Positions 46,667 through 58,214 are shown, counted from the stretch's first letter. The stretch is 64,000 bases of DNA from Epiperipatus broadwayi (GCA_028023455.1 JAQFVV010012508.1:1359877-1423876), one strand, 5' to 3'. Translations and numbers: made by a program. Notes: a model not told the origin generated them from the letters alone.

Positions 46667-47115
46667 AGTATTTGAAATACAGGCACTCTTCACATACCTG
46701 GAGCCTGATTGTAAATATGGGGGATTTGAAACTATCTATAGTATCTTATACCACTGATACACATGACCACATATATACAATATATGTATTTTATGCTAAA
46801 CCAGCACTCATCAGTTGGTCCAGATTATCATCTCCCACCCATATATATAATCAATGCTCAGTTTATATTAAGATAGTAAATCCTCATACTTTAATGGACA
46901 GGCTTCAAACCACTCCAACCTTATATTCAGCCATCCATATCATTGAAAGTATATGTGTGGGAGATGATAATCTAGACCAACTGATGAGTGCTGGTTTGGC
47001 ATGAAATACATATATTTGTGATTATTTATCTTTTTGACATGTATGCAGTCATGTGTATCAATAGTATGGATAGTTGAAGGGTGCTTGAAAGTCTGAGTTT
47101 CAAATCCCCTATATT
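46667..47115. mobile_element. Foldback family C (449 bp) nested in B
   Basis: Inverted arms: cttataccactgatacac and ccagcactcatcagttggtc on the left; gaccaactgatgagtgctgg and tgtgtatcaatagtatgg on the right. Flanks taactatgaagta (46654-46666) and taactattaagta (47116-47128) match at 12 of 13. The left arm core is damaged (GAAA is AAAA); the right arm core is intact. Confidence 0.85.
46976..47019 (+). ncRNA. Hammerhead ribozyme candidate, family C
   Basis: ACCAA (46976-46980), CUGAUGA (46981-46987), stem II GUGCU/GGCAU with wobble pairs, GAAA (47003-47006), short stem III AUACAUAU, U16.1 (47013), A17 (47014), then UUUGU (47015-47019). Stem I has four of five pairs. Core positions are canonical. 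Confidence 0.65.
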
Positions 47116-47239
47116 TAACTATTAAGTAGAAAATCTGAAATTTTCACTTATATGTTTTCAAATCCAGCTATCTAACTTAAATAGCTATATGGGTCTGAAA
47201 ACTCTTGAGCCACACTATATATTTATTATTTTATTTACT

Positions 47240-48045
47240 ACTAACATATAAAAATTTATTATAAAATAGGTACGTTAATTAACGTTATTAGATGGTTTCC
47301 ACAGCAGTTTGTAGTGTAAATTTGTGATATATATTAATTAGATCATAAAATTGTCTGTATACATAGGTATAATAAAAATGCTGATGAAATGGCTCCTAAT
47401 ACAATAAAGTTGCCTGCCTTGAAAGCAGCATAAATACATAATCGTAGATCTAGTCTAACTGATAAAACAATGCAAACACATAAATAACACCTATAATAAA
47501 ATAAAATAATCAGTTAAAATCAAAATTAAGTGTTGAAGCATCTGATCTTGCATTGAAAAGTTATAAGGAACAATGTGAAGATGAGAAAGACATCAAGAAA
47601 GAAAATGAAATTACTCCCGATATAAAATGATTAGGATCAAGATGTTAAAGATTTCAAATTAATTATTTCTGAAAGTCCATATTGAACATCCACAAAGAGG
47701 AAATAAAAAAATTTGGAAAAGTGTGCAAGAGTTTTGCTTTATTTGTATACAGAAAATGGAATGTTAAAATTAATAGAACCATTTCATATTTCTCAAGTCG
47801 ACCCAAATGATCGACACTGTTTTTATAATTTTTTTTACTTATATTTGGTTTCCAAATAGATAATTTTATACTTAATGATGTTCTTGTGTGAAGTATAAAT
47901 ATATAAAGCGTAAATAAATCTAAATGTTTAATTTCAGTAGTAATGATGTTTTTAAAAACAAGTCTTCATTTTGAAACCCTACTCATAAAATAAAAAATGT
48001 GATTCATTTGCTAGTTCTCTTTAAAATAGACCATTCCTAAGACAT
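47240..48045. other. Sequence with no recognised feature
   Basis: A short acidic open stretch at 47530-47630 (reading S-V-E-A-S-D-L-A-L-K) ends at a stop and shows no domain. Otherwise AT-rich. Confidence 0.4.
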
Positions 48046-48049
48046 TCAC

Positions 48050-48560
48050 CTGAAGGTTTGTGATAATGGTGTTTTAGTTGTGCTAATATGTTGGACTATT
48101 TCCATCATCTATCATTAAATGTTTTATGTCAAGAAAATTTTAAACTTTTCCAAATAACTGTTAGTAATAAAACGCAACACAAGGTTAGTAGATTTGACAA
48201 TGTTTCTAGTGGTATTATTCTCCATTCTTCAAGTCTTGCTGTTCTGACCAGTCACAATACTATCATAGGAGTCGAACTTTCACTTTTGGATTCTAGAATA
48301 TTGAATTTTAAGGCAACACTAATAGCACGGGTGATTAGAGTGTTGCCTTAAAATTCAATACTCAAGAATATAAAGATGTATGTTCAACTCTTACCACCGG
48401 TAAAGCCAGCTACACCTGTTGAAGAGAGGAGAATAATACCACTGAAATGTTATGTAATCTACTAACCTGTGTTGTCTGTTTGTTTGTATTTGAAAAAGTT
48501 TAAAATTTTCTAAACTTTAAGTGATAGATAATGGAAATAATTCAACATATTACCACATTC
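48050..48560. mobile_element. SINE-D foldback
   Basis: Head-to-head SINE-D copies meeting at ~48323 (gaattttaaggcaacac facing gtgttgccttaaaattc). Left end ggtttgtgataatggtg; right end agtgatagataatggaa. Both copies carry the cttcaag/ttgaagag hammerhead-like region in degenerate form. Confidence 0.8.
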
Positions 48561-48564
48561 TATT

Positions 48565-49490
48565 AGGCAAGTTTTTTTTTCTAAAACTGGAGAGAAAAAA
48601 GATTCCTAACATTGCAAAAATATCTTAAAGATATTAACATCAAATTGTTATTTCCTACGATGTCATTGTCACAAGTTTCTCAGTCATGATTAATGAACTT
48701 ATAGTTAGTTTCAGAAATGAGTCCCTATTGACACTTCATCTAATTGTAGCACTTTGGAGAACTTATTAAACAAACAAAGGGAAGAGAATTAATGAACATA
48801 AACTAATAAAACTTATTGGAATTCTCCACTTAACCAACAAAAATTTTGACCTCAGATTTTTTTTGTTGTTGTTGGCAACCACTGAAAAATTTTGTGATAT
48901 GTTGCTTCAAACGTAATAATTATATGAGTGTGTCAATCGCCAATTCGGTGATATGTCACTTCATACTTAATATGATTGTGTCAATTGTCAATCTGATTAT
49001 AAGAAACTAGTAAATGATGTTCAAATTGCATAAGTTTTCATGGGCCTGATGTAATTTGGCTACTCCTTTTTCTTAATATGGTCATACTTTCTAGATAATA
49101 GCTAAGCATTCCATGAAGGTCTGTGTAGACTACATAAAAATATGGTATCTTTGAATTGTTATTTCATTGGATAATGGAATAACGTCTGCAAATATACTTT
49201 CTAAATATGAATTTAAATATCTCTATTTTACTAACAAACAGCATATTGTTATTTTTATAACAAATTGAATGCATTTAAAGTTATTCTTTTTTAAAAATAA
49301 TAAAATTATACAAATGTTTTTGATATGTCCGCACCTTCTTAATCTCATTATGGCCCAGACCCTTATTGGGGAGATTTCTGTTTCCTGACTAAATTCCCAA
49401 ATTTGCTATGTCTAGCCATCTTTTACTGTACTGCCAGACACCTTGTCTGTGAGCTTAACTGTTCCCAGACTTATTTAACTATAATAATTC
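48565..49490. other. AT-rich sequence, nothing identified
   Basis: No gene or repeat family recognised. A moderately GC-rich patch lies at 49330-49470. Confidence 0.4.
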
Positions 49491-49498
49491 CCGAGTAA

Positions 49499-49594
49499 CG
49501 ACTCGATATTATTAGGCTGAGATTAATTGCACTCAATAATAATAATCGACTCGATATTATTAGGCTGAGATTAATTGCACTCAATAATAATAAT
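49499..49594. repeat. Two perfect 48-bp tandem units
   Basis: The units at 49499-49546 and 49547-49594 appear identical (cgactcgatattattaggct ... actcaataataataat). The absence of visible divergence suggests a recent duplication. Confidence 0.9.
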
Positions 49595-49599
49595 CTTAG

Positions 49600-51665
49600 T
49601 AATTTGTTAATCAAACATTACAAGTTAGATCTACCTACACTGCATATATCCATAAGCCCATAGGTGTATAAAAATAATAATCAAGATCCATATGACCTGT
49701 ATAAGTTCATAGCTGGCTGTTCACACATTTGGGGGCCAGCTCTCTGCACTTGAAATCACCATGCAGTCGGGTGATGTTCTGCACCCAATTATAAGTCCAC
49801 ATGCACTGGTGAAACTCCAAGAATAAAGTGTTCATTTCTTGATCCAATTTTCTCTGAGTCTTCTCATTGTTTTCTTTCCTCGTGCCGATTGTTTCATACC
49901 CCTGTCCATCAGATAAGGTGATTACTCCTTTCACTGTTCACATGCTGGATACAAGAATTTAAACTATTATATATATATATAACTTTAATTACCGAGTTAT
50001 GTTTTGCTTACAGTTTATTATCATGGAGGAATTCCTTTGATTGTTCAATATACCATTATAATACTGCATTCCTCTCTTGTTGATTTAACTGCTTTTATTT
50101 TTCTTATAATTAGAAATTAATCTTTTTTTTCTAATCTTACAAAGTTATAATTAAATTTTATTTCACTATTTTAAAAGGATCAGTCTTTTAACATTCTATG
50201 ATTCTTTTATAATTTATTTCCATTTGCAATTTATACCTTTATATGTATTTAAACATTCACATACATATCAGTTTTGGAGAGTGCATGTGTGTAAATATAA
50301 CTATATGTAATTAAATTCTCCTTGTCCCAATTATATTATTTTATGTATATTTATTGTTTGGACAGCTATCCATGATGTCTGATTGGCTTCAGTTGTGTTA
50401 TAATGACCGCTAGAGATTTGGCAGTATCTTGATTTATTTCAATTTTCAACTATCTGCGTTTCGCAAATTAAAATATTATTTGTATTTTTTTTTGTTGTTT
50501 TTGTGTATGCATTATTTTGTTGTATAAATAAACAAATTTCCTTTTTAAAAGAAAGAAATAAAAACAGATCATGATATTTAAATCCATAGGAAATAAGAAT
50601 GTGGGTGTAAGATGGAATAAGATTTCTGACTGCCTTCACAATCCAAAATAAAAGATGTAAATATAAAAAAGAGTAAGATGAATAAATATAAATAACATTA
50701 CAAAAAAAAAGTTGAAATAGTATCTTTGATAATGGTGGAAAATGTGCTTCAGATATACAAATAAAAAAAGAATTAAAAATTTAATACTTCCGCTGATTCC
50801 AAATCATCATTTGTTTTAAATTATGAAGTATTTTAAAAAAAATAGATTTTGGGTATATCTAAATTATTCAATGAAAAGACTGCTAAAAAGAAAGGATTGT
50901 AACTGTGATTAGCTATGAACGTTTCATTTCTTCTCCTCTTTCTTTTACATTACTGACTTTTCGGTATAGTCACGAATTTCTCATTCCATTGATCATATCT
51001 CTAATATTGTGATTTGAAAATTTTATTTCTGTATCCACATTTGCACTTCTAAATTACACACCCAAAAATGTTGACACCCATTTTTTTTTTCCATATTCTT
51101 TGTTTTTACCTTTTCCTTCCATCTCGAGTTATAGCCTATTCATTTATAAGAGGCAGATATATTTAAAGCTAGATGTAGTAGTAGAATGATATGCTATATA
51201 TCTGGAAAATAGAAATGCAAAGGTAAAATAGAAAAGATAATCATACTATGTTGTTAATAACACCATGATTATCAGCACAAATGGCATCCACTTATAAATA
51301 TTACGATTTTCATAGAAAACTTGTATAATTATCCATTTTACCCTGTTTATCAATCCATAAAAACTTCTTATTCTTAATGCAGAGTTAATATAATCAATGT
51401 AATATGTCTGAATGTGCTAAAATGCAGATATTGGTGAAGCTAATTACAGATAATAAAATTAATGGCTAAGCGCTTATGAGAAGTTTTATGTTCTCATAAT
51501 CATAGCCAGCAACCTGAATGAGCACAATGGAAACTGGGTGTGATTAAGTATTTAAATTTATGCAAAGTGGGTTAGAGAGTCCACTTTTTTGAAAAGAGAG
51601 AAGCATACTTCCTGTTTATAGCATGGGTGTCATTAACTATAAGCCATGCTTTTTTAACTTTACAT
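49600..51665. other. Sequence with no recognised gene
   Basis: A GC-richer patch at 49690-49950 holds a 75-codon minus-strand frame (49707-49934) with no recognised domain. The rest is AT-rich. Confidence 0.4.
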
Positions 51666-51669
51666 TTAG

Positions 51670-51765
51670 AGTCATGGCAGTCTATACAAACAATAGTGGC
51701 CGAAGACGATTCAAATATATGGCCTATGGACCTTTGGTGTTCCAAGAAGATGGAATTATATTCAA
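51670..51765 (+). CDS. Candidate exon of an unidentified downstream gene
   Basis: After a good acceptor (ttttttaactttacatttag), one frame reads VMAVYTNNSGRRRFKYMAYG then P-L-V-F-Q-E-D-G-I-I-F, up to a possible donor gtttgt at 51766. Codon use and composition look more coding-like than the surroundings. I do not recognise the family. No neighbouring exon of the same gene was found in the window, so this may be chance, a pseudogene or transposon sequence. Confidence 0.25.
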
Positions 51766-51769
51766 GTTT

Positions 51770-52115
51770 GTTTTAGTGCATTTAGATATATTGTTTAATT
51801 GAGAAATTTGTTTTTTTCTTATTATAATCAATGTAGTTGTTGTATAGGAATTTTTCTACTTATTGATTTTTTTTTCCTGGGAAGTCAATAATAAATAGTT
51901 GAGATAGAAATGATTACTTACAATAAATCTCCTTTGCATAGACATTCTATCTGGAATTTAATAAATAATGTAAATTATATCAACAACAGAAGCACACATG
52001 CTGTTTTCTGTAGTGCAAATCAAATAAAGTTTAATATCATCTACAATAGTGTTAAAGAAATAAGGATTGCAAGTCACATGTTCCCAATAGAATACTTTCA
52101 TAATATTGTATAATC
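51770..52115. other. AT-rich sequence, nothing identified
   Basis: No gene or repeat family recognised. Confidence 0.4.
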
Positions 52116-52120
52116 ACAGA

Positions 52121-52625
52121 GGCAAAACTCTCCATACAGTAGTACCACTCAGTGCAAGCCAGAGTAATCAATGGATGAAGAGATTTTTGCCTAAAATCCC
52201 CATCTAATGCTTACTCATCCAATATCCCCAGATAATTTCTAGCTTGTGGCTTTCGTCATTGAGGGGTCTTGGATCTGATAGTACTGCACCTTGATCTTAG
52301 GATCTAATGCAATCCTCCAGTATCCACCTTTTACTTTTTCAGCTAACTAAAGCTTTGAATCCAAAATGAAGATACAATAATGAAGGGTTGCATTCGATTC
52401 TAAGATCTAGGTGCAGTGCTCTCAGATCCAAGGTTCCTCGCTGATGAAAGCCACAAGCTAGAAACAACTCTGGGGATATTGGATGAGTAGGCACTAGATA
52501 GGAATTTTATGCACAAACCTTCTTGCATTCATTGGTTACTCTGGTTTTCACTGAGTGGTGCGACTGTATGGAGAGTTTTGCTTCGAAAAACAGCTTGTGT
52601 AAGCATAAAGAATGATGATCATGTG
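52121..52625. mobile_element. Foldback family A with well-preserved ribozyme
   Basis: Left arm aggcaaaactctccatacag, right arm gtatggagagttttgctt, then gcataaagaatgatgatcat. The minus-strand core in the left arm (CCCCUCA, AUGACGA, GAAA, UUAUC, UGGGG) has one core change. The right-arm core (52435-52476) is intact. No clear target duplication. Confidence 0.85.
52435..52476 (+). ncRNA. Hammerhead ribozyme candidate, family A, best copy
   Basis: UCCUCG (52435-52440), CUGAUGA (52441-52447), 13-nt stem II region with AGC/GCU, GAAA (52461-52464), CAAC, U16.1 (52469), C17 (52470), then UGGGGA (52471-52476). Stem I has six pairs, two of them wobble. Other family A copies carry CUAG instead of CAAC, giving the palindrome ACUAGU for stem III. 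Confidence 0.7.
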
Positions 52626-52639
52626 ACAAATGGGTTTGT

Positions 52640-53220
52640 AAATTGCTGGATTATTTTTTTACCTGTTACTGTTGATAATATATTTAGGTTCACACTATAA
52701 TGAGGTATATTTATTTTGTTTAATATTTGGATTTTTACAAAATATATACTCTTAATATGGATCCTATGGCAAAATGATTAATAAATTACCTCCATATTTT
52801 ATATTTTACTCAATTTGTAATTTATTTGTTTATTTTTTAGACTCCAAGAAATTTCAGTCGTTTTTTTTATTCAAATAACCAATCTAGCTAGCCTTCTGAT
52901 TATTGAATGGTAAAACAAAAATACAATTTTAATTTACATCTTTGATAAGTATTGTAGTTGCACAGCTATTTTCTCATGAAATACTTTTTTTTTTAATCTC
53001 TTTAGAAAATTTGCTTTTTATTTCTAACCAAATGTGAATACGTAAGTTTGGATTCTATTTTCTTTCTCCTCGTGCCATGAAGACTTCCTCATACTAGTTA
53101 TCACTTATATAATCAGTACGATTTTCATAGACATCCTAATGCATTTCTTCTTTTTGATTTCATATCTGGGTCATATATGTTCTAAGGACTTCTTTCATTG
53201 GTAATAGTATTTAAATGATG
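52640..53220. other. AT-rich sequence, nothing identified
   Basis: No gene or repeat family recognised. Confidence 0.4.
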
Positions 53221-53234
53221 AACTTTGATCTACA

Positions 53235-53310
53235 TGTTTTGGCAAAGTGGTAGAGTAAAAGTCTGTGGTGATCTAGTTCATAGATTGTGGCTCAGCTTGT
53301 CACTTCCAGA
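53235..53310 (+). repeat. Possible tRNA-like SINE head
   Basis: The segment ttggcaaagtggtagagtaa resembles a tRNA D-arm/box A, but the box B candidate (ctagttcatagattg) is poor. Low confidence. Confidence 0.25.
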
Positions 53311-53315
53311 ACCCA

Positions 53316-53830
53316 AACTTAATTTTGTGATGTGAACAATATGGCATCTTCTTTATCGAAGTCAGAAATCTCTTGGCCACTATGCCCAGAGAAATCCTGT
53401 TTTACATTCCCTTTCCATCCCTCAACCTGTTTTCCCCATATTCTTCTCTATCTTGCATCATCCCATTTCCACAACATTACCTCTGTCCCCTTATCTTTTA
53501 ACAAACTCAGCATAAAAAAACCAATAACCCACTTTCTGTATAATCACTTTGTTTATATTTATTCTCCCATGACATCATTATTTGTGCACTTTCTGATTGC
53601 AAGCATTTACATTCAATTAACAGATGCCTAATATTTTCCATGCCTTCCTTACATAACTTGTAGACTAAATCCCTCACATTTTTTCATTTTTGTGTACATT
53701 CCATTGTTGCTAATGATCCTATTCAAGCTTTAATCTGTAAACTACTTTTCTTGCTATTATCATAAATTAACTCATGTCCAGTATTCTGTTTACTTCTGTT
53801 TATATTTAAATTCTTTTTTCTCTCATAGTT
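53316..53830 (-). mobile_element. LINE-II, 5'-truncated copy
   Basis: Reverse complement of the 25-kb and 29-kb copies: 3' UTR at 53335-53400 (ttggccactatgcccagaga), coding part with the C-x2-C...H...C tail near 53640-53690 (tccttacataacttgtagac) and the FKA-x-x-G-S-L segment near 53735. Frameshifted. Confidence 0.75.
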
Positions 53831-53834
53831 TTTA

Positions 53835-54475
53835 AATAAGAACAGTCAACAGCAACCCCTGCCTCCAAAACTTTTTATTACTTGAAGCAATCAATATAAA
53901 TCCTAAATTTTGACTATCCTCAGCCAGAATTTTAATTTTTCTTTACCTAAGCATACCAATGATCTTGTTTGATAGCTTTAGGTTTCTTTCAGGTTACCAA
54001 ATTCTTTTGATATAATTGGTTGCAAATAGATCTAAATCTCTAATTCCTTGTTGAGCCTCTTGTCAAACAGGTTGTCTTTGATTTTCATTCTATTTTGCTA
54101 GTTGAAGATTGATGATTCATAATTCCTGCTCGAACATTTTTGTATAACGGATCTAATTACTTAATAAAGAATGGGTTTTTAACTTTTGTTCAGACTTTTT
54201 AATAATTTCAGCTAAGTTCAGTCAAAAATGTTCACTATATTATTGAACAAGATGAATGATAATAATAAATAGTAATTGGGAGTCTCTAGAAGGTTATATC
54301 ATGATTTGCAGCAAACTGAATAATGATATTTTATTGTTTGTCAAATTCTACATTTGCACATCAAGTACTAAGACTGCAGTCAGTGTTTTAATCTTCGTCT
54401 TTTGATTGGGAGTAAAGGATCTCTACACCAGGGATAAGTATTACATTGGTGAATAAATATAGTTTTATATTTATG
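53835..54475. other. Sequence with no recognised gene
   Basis: Probably further decayed LINE sequence in part (53850-54100), but no motif could be placed. Confidence 0.35.
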
Positions 54476-54479
54476 GAAA

Positions 54480-54850
54480 CGAAAAATATATAAACTGACT
54501 AACGAAAATATCCATTCATTCTTTCTATAACTTTCCTCAATACTTGGATCTGATCCACTGTGCTAAAACCACTTTTAAATCCTTTGTTCTTATGGTTGGT
54601 TAAAATTCAAAGTTCGCTGTAGATGAATTGCAGTTACCTTGGTAACGATTTTTTATAGAATTGATAAAAGAGTGATAGGTATGCAATTTCTAATATTGTC
54701 CCCTTATCTTTTTTAAATATCAATATTACTACTGCACCCTTCCAATCATATGGTATATCTTTATAATTTAGACATTTGGTATAAAATTTCCAACAATTAT
54801 TCTATTTCTTCATCTGCTTCTTTTAAGATATCGATTATAATTCAAAGACT
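54480..54850 (-). mobile_element. RTE LINE, internal RT fragment
   Basis: On the minus strand: I-P-Y-D-W-K-G-A-V-V-I-L-I-F-K-K (near 54745-54700), L-S-L-L-S-I-L-Y-K-I-V-T-K-V (near 54690-54640), then H-S-G-S-D-P-S (near 54560). This is the start of an RTE reverse transcriptase (I-P-x-D-W-K-N-A...Y-R-P-I-S-L-L). Multiple frame changes. Confidence 0.75.
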
Positions 54851-54923
54851 ATTGCAAGTCTCACTACTTCATTTAAAATGTTTAGCAATTCAAAAAATGA
54901 AATAACTGTACACATCTTCCTTG

Positions 54924-55828
54924 CATGTTTTGGTGCAGTTGATAGGCATTTGACATGGGGTCAGGAGGTCCTAGTATTGATTCTGGTACTCAAACTTCTT
55001 ATGAACTTTCAAAGCAAATAAGCCATATTCCTTTTTGCTCTGCACAGTTTGAAGCAGTTGGTAGAGCATTCGACTTGGGATTGGGAAGTCCTGGAATTGA
55101 TTCTGGCACTCATACTTCTTATGAACTCCCAAGCAAAGAAGCCATATTGCTCTGCGCAATTCATTGCAGTTGGTAGAGCATTCGACTTGAGATTGGGAAG
55201 TCCCAGAATCGATTCTGGCACTCACACTTCTTATTGAACTCCCAAGCAAATAAGGCATATGCCGTTTTGCTTTGCACAGTTCATTGCAGTTGGTAGAGCA
55301 TTCGACTTGGGATTGGGAAGTCCTGGAATCGATTCTGGCACTCACCCTTTTTATGAACTCCCAAGCAAATAAGCCATATGCCGTTTTGCTCTTTGCAGTT
55401 CATTGCAGTTGGTAGAGCATTCGACTTGGGATTGGGAAGTCCCAGAATCGATTCTGGCACTCAAACTTCTTATGAACTCCCAAGCAAATAAGCCAATACC
55501 GTTTTGCTCTGCGCAGTTCATTGCAGTTGGTAGAGCATTTGACTTGGGATTGGGAAGTCCCGGAATCAATTCTGGCACTCAAACTTCTTATGAACTCCCA
55601 AACAAATAAGCCATATCCCGTTTTGCTCTGCGCAGTTCATTGCAGTTGGTAGAGCATTCGACTTGGGATTGGGAAGTCCCGGAATCGATTCTGGCACTCA
55701 AACTTCTTATGAACTCCCAAGCAAATAAGCCATATGCTGTTTTGCTCTGCGCAGTCCATTGCAGTTGGTAGAGCATTCGACTTGGGATTGGGAAGTCCCA
55801 GAATCGATTCTGGCACTCACACTTCTTA
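54924..55828 (+). repeat. Tandem array of eight SINE-E units (~119 bp each)
   Basis: The word gttggtag (gttgatag in unit 1) starts at 54938, 55057, 55169, 55289, 55408, 55526, 55645 and 55764, giving periods of 119, 112, 120, 119, 118, 119 and 119. Each unit has a tRNA-like core (gcattcgacttgggattggg, box-B-like ggaatcgattctgg) and a tail gaactcccaagcaaataagc. The unit equals the complete SINE-E seen once at 30373-30488. Units 2-8 are closer to each other than to unit 1. Many open frames on both strands are by-products. Confidence 0.92.
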
Positions 55829-55829
55829 A

Positions 55830-56220
55830 TTTAAATTTTTGTGAGGGATACATTGACACTTAAAATGCTAAAATATTTTTACCCATCTTCTAGAGAATGC
55901 AAAGAAGTATTTTAGGAGTATAGGTTTCAAAAGGAGTATGGTTCATGAAAAAAAAGTATAAAACTGCCTAAAAGAGTATGGTTGGTCACTTTAGTTATAA
56001 GCATGTTTAGTAAATGAAGTCTTGAAATATGCAAGGCTAGATTTTCTAACATGTGATGATTACTTCATCAGTTCCAGGATTTGCTACCATTTTCTCCAAC
56101 TACGAAATAATATCCCTGACATCAATAAGAAATATCTTTTGATTACTTTTCATTTTCCAAGTTTACCTATATAGAAGATAAATCGATGCTGTATTAATAT
56201 ATATTGTATACCATTTTTGT
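55830..56220. other. Sequence with no recognised feature
   Basis: AT-rich. Nothing identified. Confidence 0.4.
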
Positions 56221-56224
56221 TACC

Positions 56225-56690
56225 AGGGGGACCACAGATCCAATGCAGGCTTGAGAAATGTGAATGATTTAGTCTTCAAGTTATGTAAGGAAGGGCATGG
56301 AAAATATTAGGCATCTGTTAATTGAATGTAAATGCTTACATGTAGAAAGAGTACACATAATGAATTCATGGGAGAATAAATATAAACAAAGTGATTATAC
56401 AGAAAGTGAGTTCTTGTTTTTTATGCTGAATTTTTTTTTTTTTTTTTTTTGGGGGGGGGGGGTAGATATAAAGGCCAAAGAGTGGATAATGTTATGGAAA
56501 TGGGATGGAGCAGAATAGAGAATATGGGAAAAACTTAGGGTAGGAAATGGAAAGGGAATATGGGAAAAACTTAGGGTAGGAAGTGGAAAGGGAAGAAAAG
56601 GTGGCTAGCAGGTTTCTCTGAGCATAATGACAGAGATTCCTGACTCCAAGAAAGGAGAAGCCATATCACATCGCATGACTAAGTTATAAT
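56225..56690 (+). mobile_element. LINE-II, 5'-truncated copy with T20-G12 tract
   Basis: Contains the zinc-tail coding remnant (gtaaggaagggcatggaaaa, attaggcatctgttaattga) and the C-terminal extension. A run of 20 T then 12 G (56431-56462) has replaced the part encoding G-x-G-K. The 3' UTR has a 40-bp internal tandem duplication (gggaaaaacttagggtagga, twice). Confidence 0.8.
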
Positions 56691-56694
56691 CAAT

Positions 56695-57770
56695 CTTTGA
56701 TACTTCATCCACCATGTCTAAAAAGTTCCAGATATGCCCAGTTTATATAAAAAATTTCAAATTTCATTGAAAATATAAAAATATCTGGAATGTTTTTTTT
56801 TTTTTTTAATATTTGCTATTTACATGTTTATATTTATAGCCACAATGTTAGTAATAAAATAAATAGTCCTCATTTTAATTTGAAATGGTACCAATACCAT
56901 AATTTGTTAATTCATTTTCTAATTATAGTAAAATATGAAACTCTGGATAGTTTTTTAGTTTTTGATGAAATTTGTAAATGTTTATATAGACTGGACAAAA
57001 TAACTGGAACAGTTTTATAGGCATGGTGATGCGATGATAAAAGTTGTTTAGTGTTTGATTATGACAAATAATATAGAGCATCTACTAAAATGATTGAAAA
57101 TTTTGTTTAATATATCATATTGTCCTATTATTAAATCAATAGTTTAACAATAATCATTCTAAATAAAAAAAAATGTATCTGTAATTTAACATGTAAGCTG
57201 AAGAAAAATTCTTTATTTTTTTAAAGAAATTTTCTACTCACTATAAATAAAACAAATATCTTAAAGAATAAATCAAGATTGATATAACAAAAGATGATAA
57301 CAATATAATTCCAGTCAAATTTAATAAATTATATTTTCTTTGCTAATTTCATTTACATTTTTTTAAATAGCAAAAAATGTTTAAATTATATTTTATATGA
57401 AATTAAATAGATATTTAATTAATTATAATCATAATTAATTTTGATGTTCATAGTTATTTAATAGAATATTTCATGCATCCACACATACATTAATAAATTC
57501 AATTTAGTTTGATATTATATGTTTGCATGAATAGTATTACTAGCCAAAACTGATCACCATCATCACTGATTTTATTTCTTTTAAAGAGGGGACCACAGTA
57601 CAATGTATTCATTGGTGTATAATTGACAGGCTGCATACACTGAGATATCATTCATTTCCAGAAATTTAAATGCAGAAGAAGCACCAAACCTTCAAATGAT
57701 CAAGATATCAGAAATAAGATTGTAGCGAGAAAAAAAAACATTAGAGTGGTATAAATAAAATTATTTAAAA
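56695..57770. other. AT-rich sequence, nothing identified
   Basis: No gene or repeat family recognised. Confidence 0.45.
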
Positions 57771-57775
57771 TAAGC

Positions 57776-58010
57776 AAAACTCTCCATGCAGTAGTGCCAC
57801 TCAGTGCAAGCCAGAATAATCAATGAATGCCAGAAGGCTTGTGCATAAAATCCCTATCTAGTGCCTATTCATCCAATATCCCATCTAGTTTCTAGCTTTC
57901 GTCAATGAGGAGCCTTGGTCTGAGAGCGCTGCATCTAGATCTTAGGCACTACTGTATAGAGAGTTTTGATAACGGTTATGAGCAAGCATAAGAAATGGTG
58001 ATCATGTGAT
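57776..58010. mobile_element. Foldback family A, short copy
   Basis: Left caaaactctccatgcagtag, right ctactgtatagagagttttg, then gtgatcatgtgatg. The minus-strand ribozyme region is compressed (CUCCUCA, UUGACGA, AAGCUA, GAAACUAG), with stem II shortened to six bases. Confidence 0.75.
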
Positions 58011-58214
58011 GTTTAGTAGTTTAATATTTAATTATCAGAGAAATTATAAATTTCTGACAGAATATATATTAAGATAAATAAAAAATTATTCACAACAATT
58101 ATAATAGAACAAAAATAGGCTGTTATGATTTAATAAATGTAATTGTATTGACATCCTTTTAACTTTCAAATCACTTTTAGGTTTTTTTCTTCTTTCTCTA
58201 TGTATTGATTTCTA

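Larger units (their letters stand above)
46463..47235. mobile_element. Foldback family B split by a family C foldback
   Basis: The left arm of B (ttaatagctctaacc, gtgaggcgctaggatattt, cagcacttatctgatac) runs to 46666. B resumes at 47116 (taactattaagtagaaaat, tatagctatttaagtt complement). The right ribozyme arm is missing. A hammerhead core lies on the minus strand at 46551-46590: CCUCA, CUGAAGA, 13 nt, GAAA, CCAG, UU, UGGAG (stem I imperfect at the distal end). Confidence 0.8.

Noticed and set aside
46672-47004. 110-codon open frame
   Set aside because: It lies entirely inside the family C foldback and contains its ribozyme region.
47003-47060. Long stem III model for family C (AUACAUAU pairing with AUGUGUAU ~40 nt downstream)
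   Set aside because: It leaves stem I unpaired. The short stem III model gives a matching ACCAA/UUGGU stem I and agrees with the other families.
54955-55776. Overlapping repetitive open frames on both strands (up to 124 codons)
   Set aside because: They are by-products of the ~119-bp SINE-E array; the protein repeats follow the DNA period and appear on both strands.
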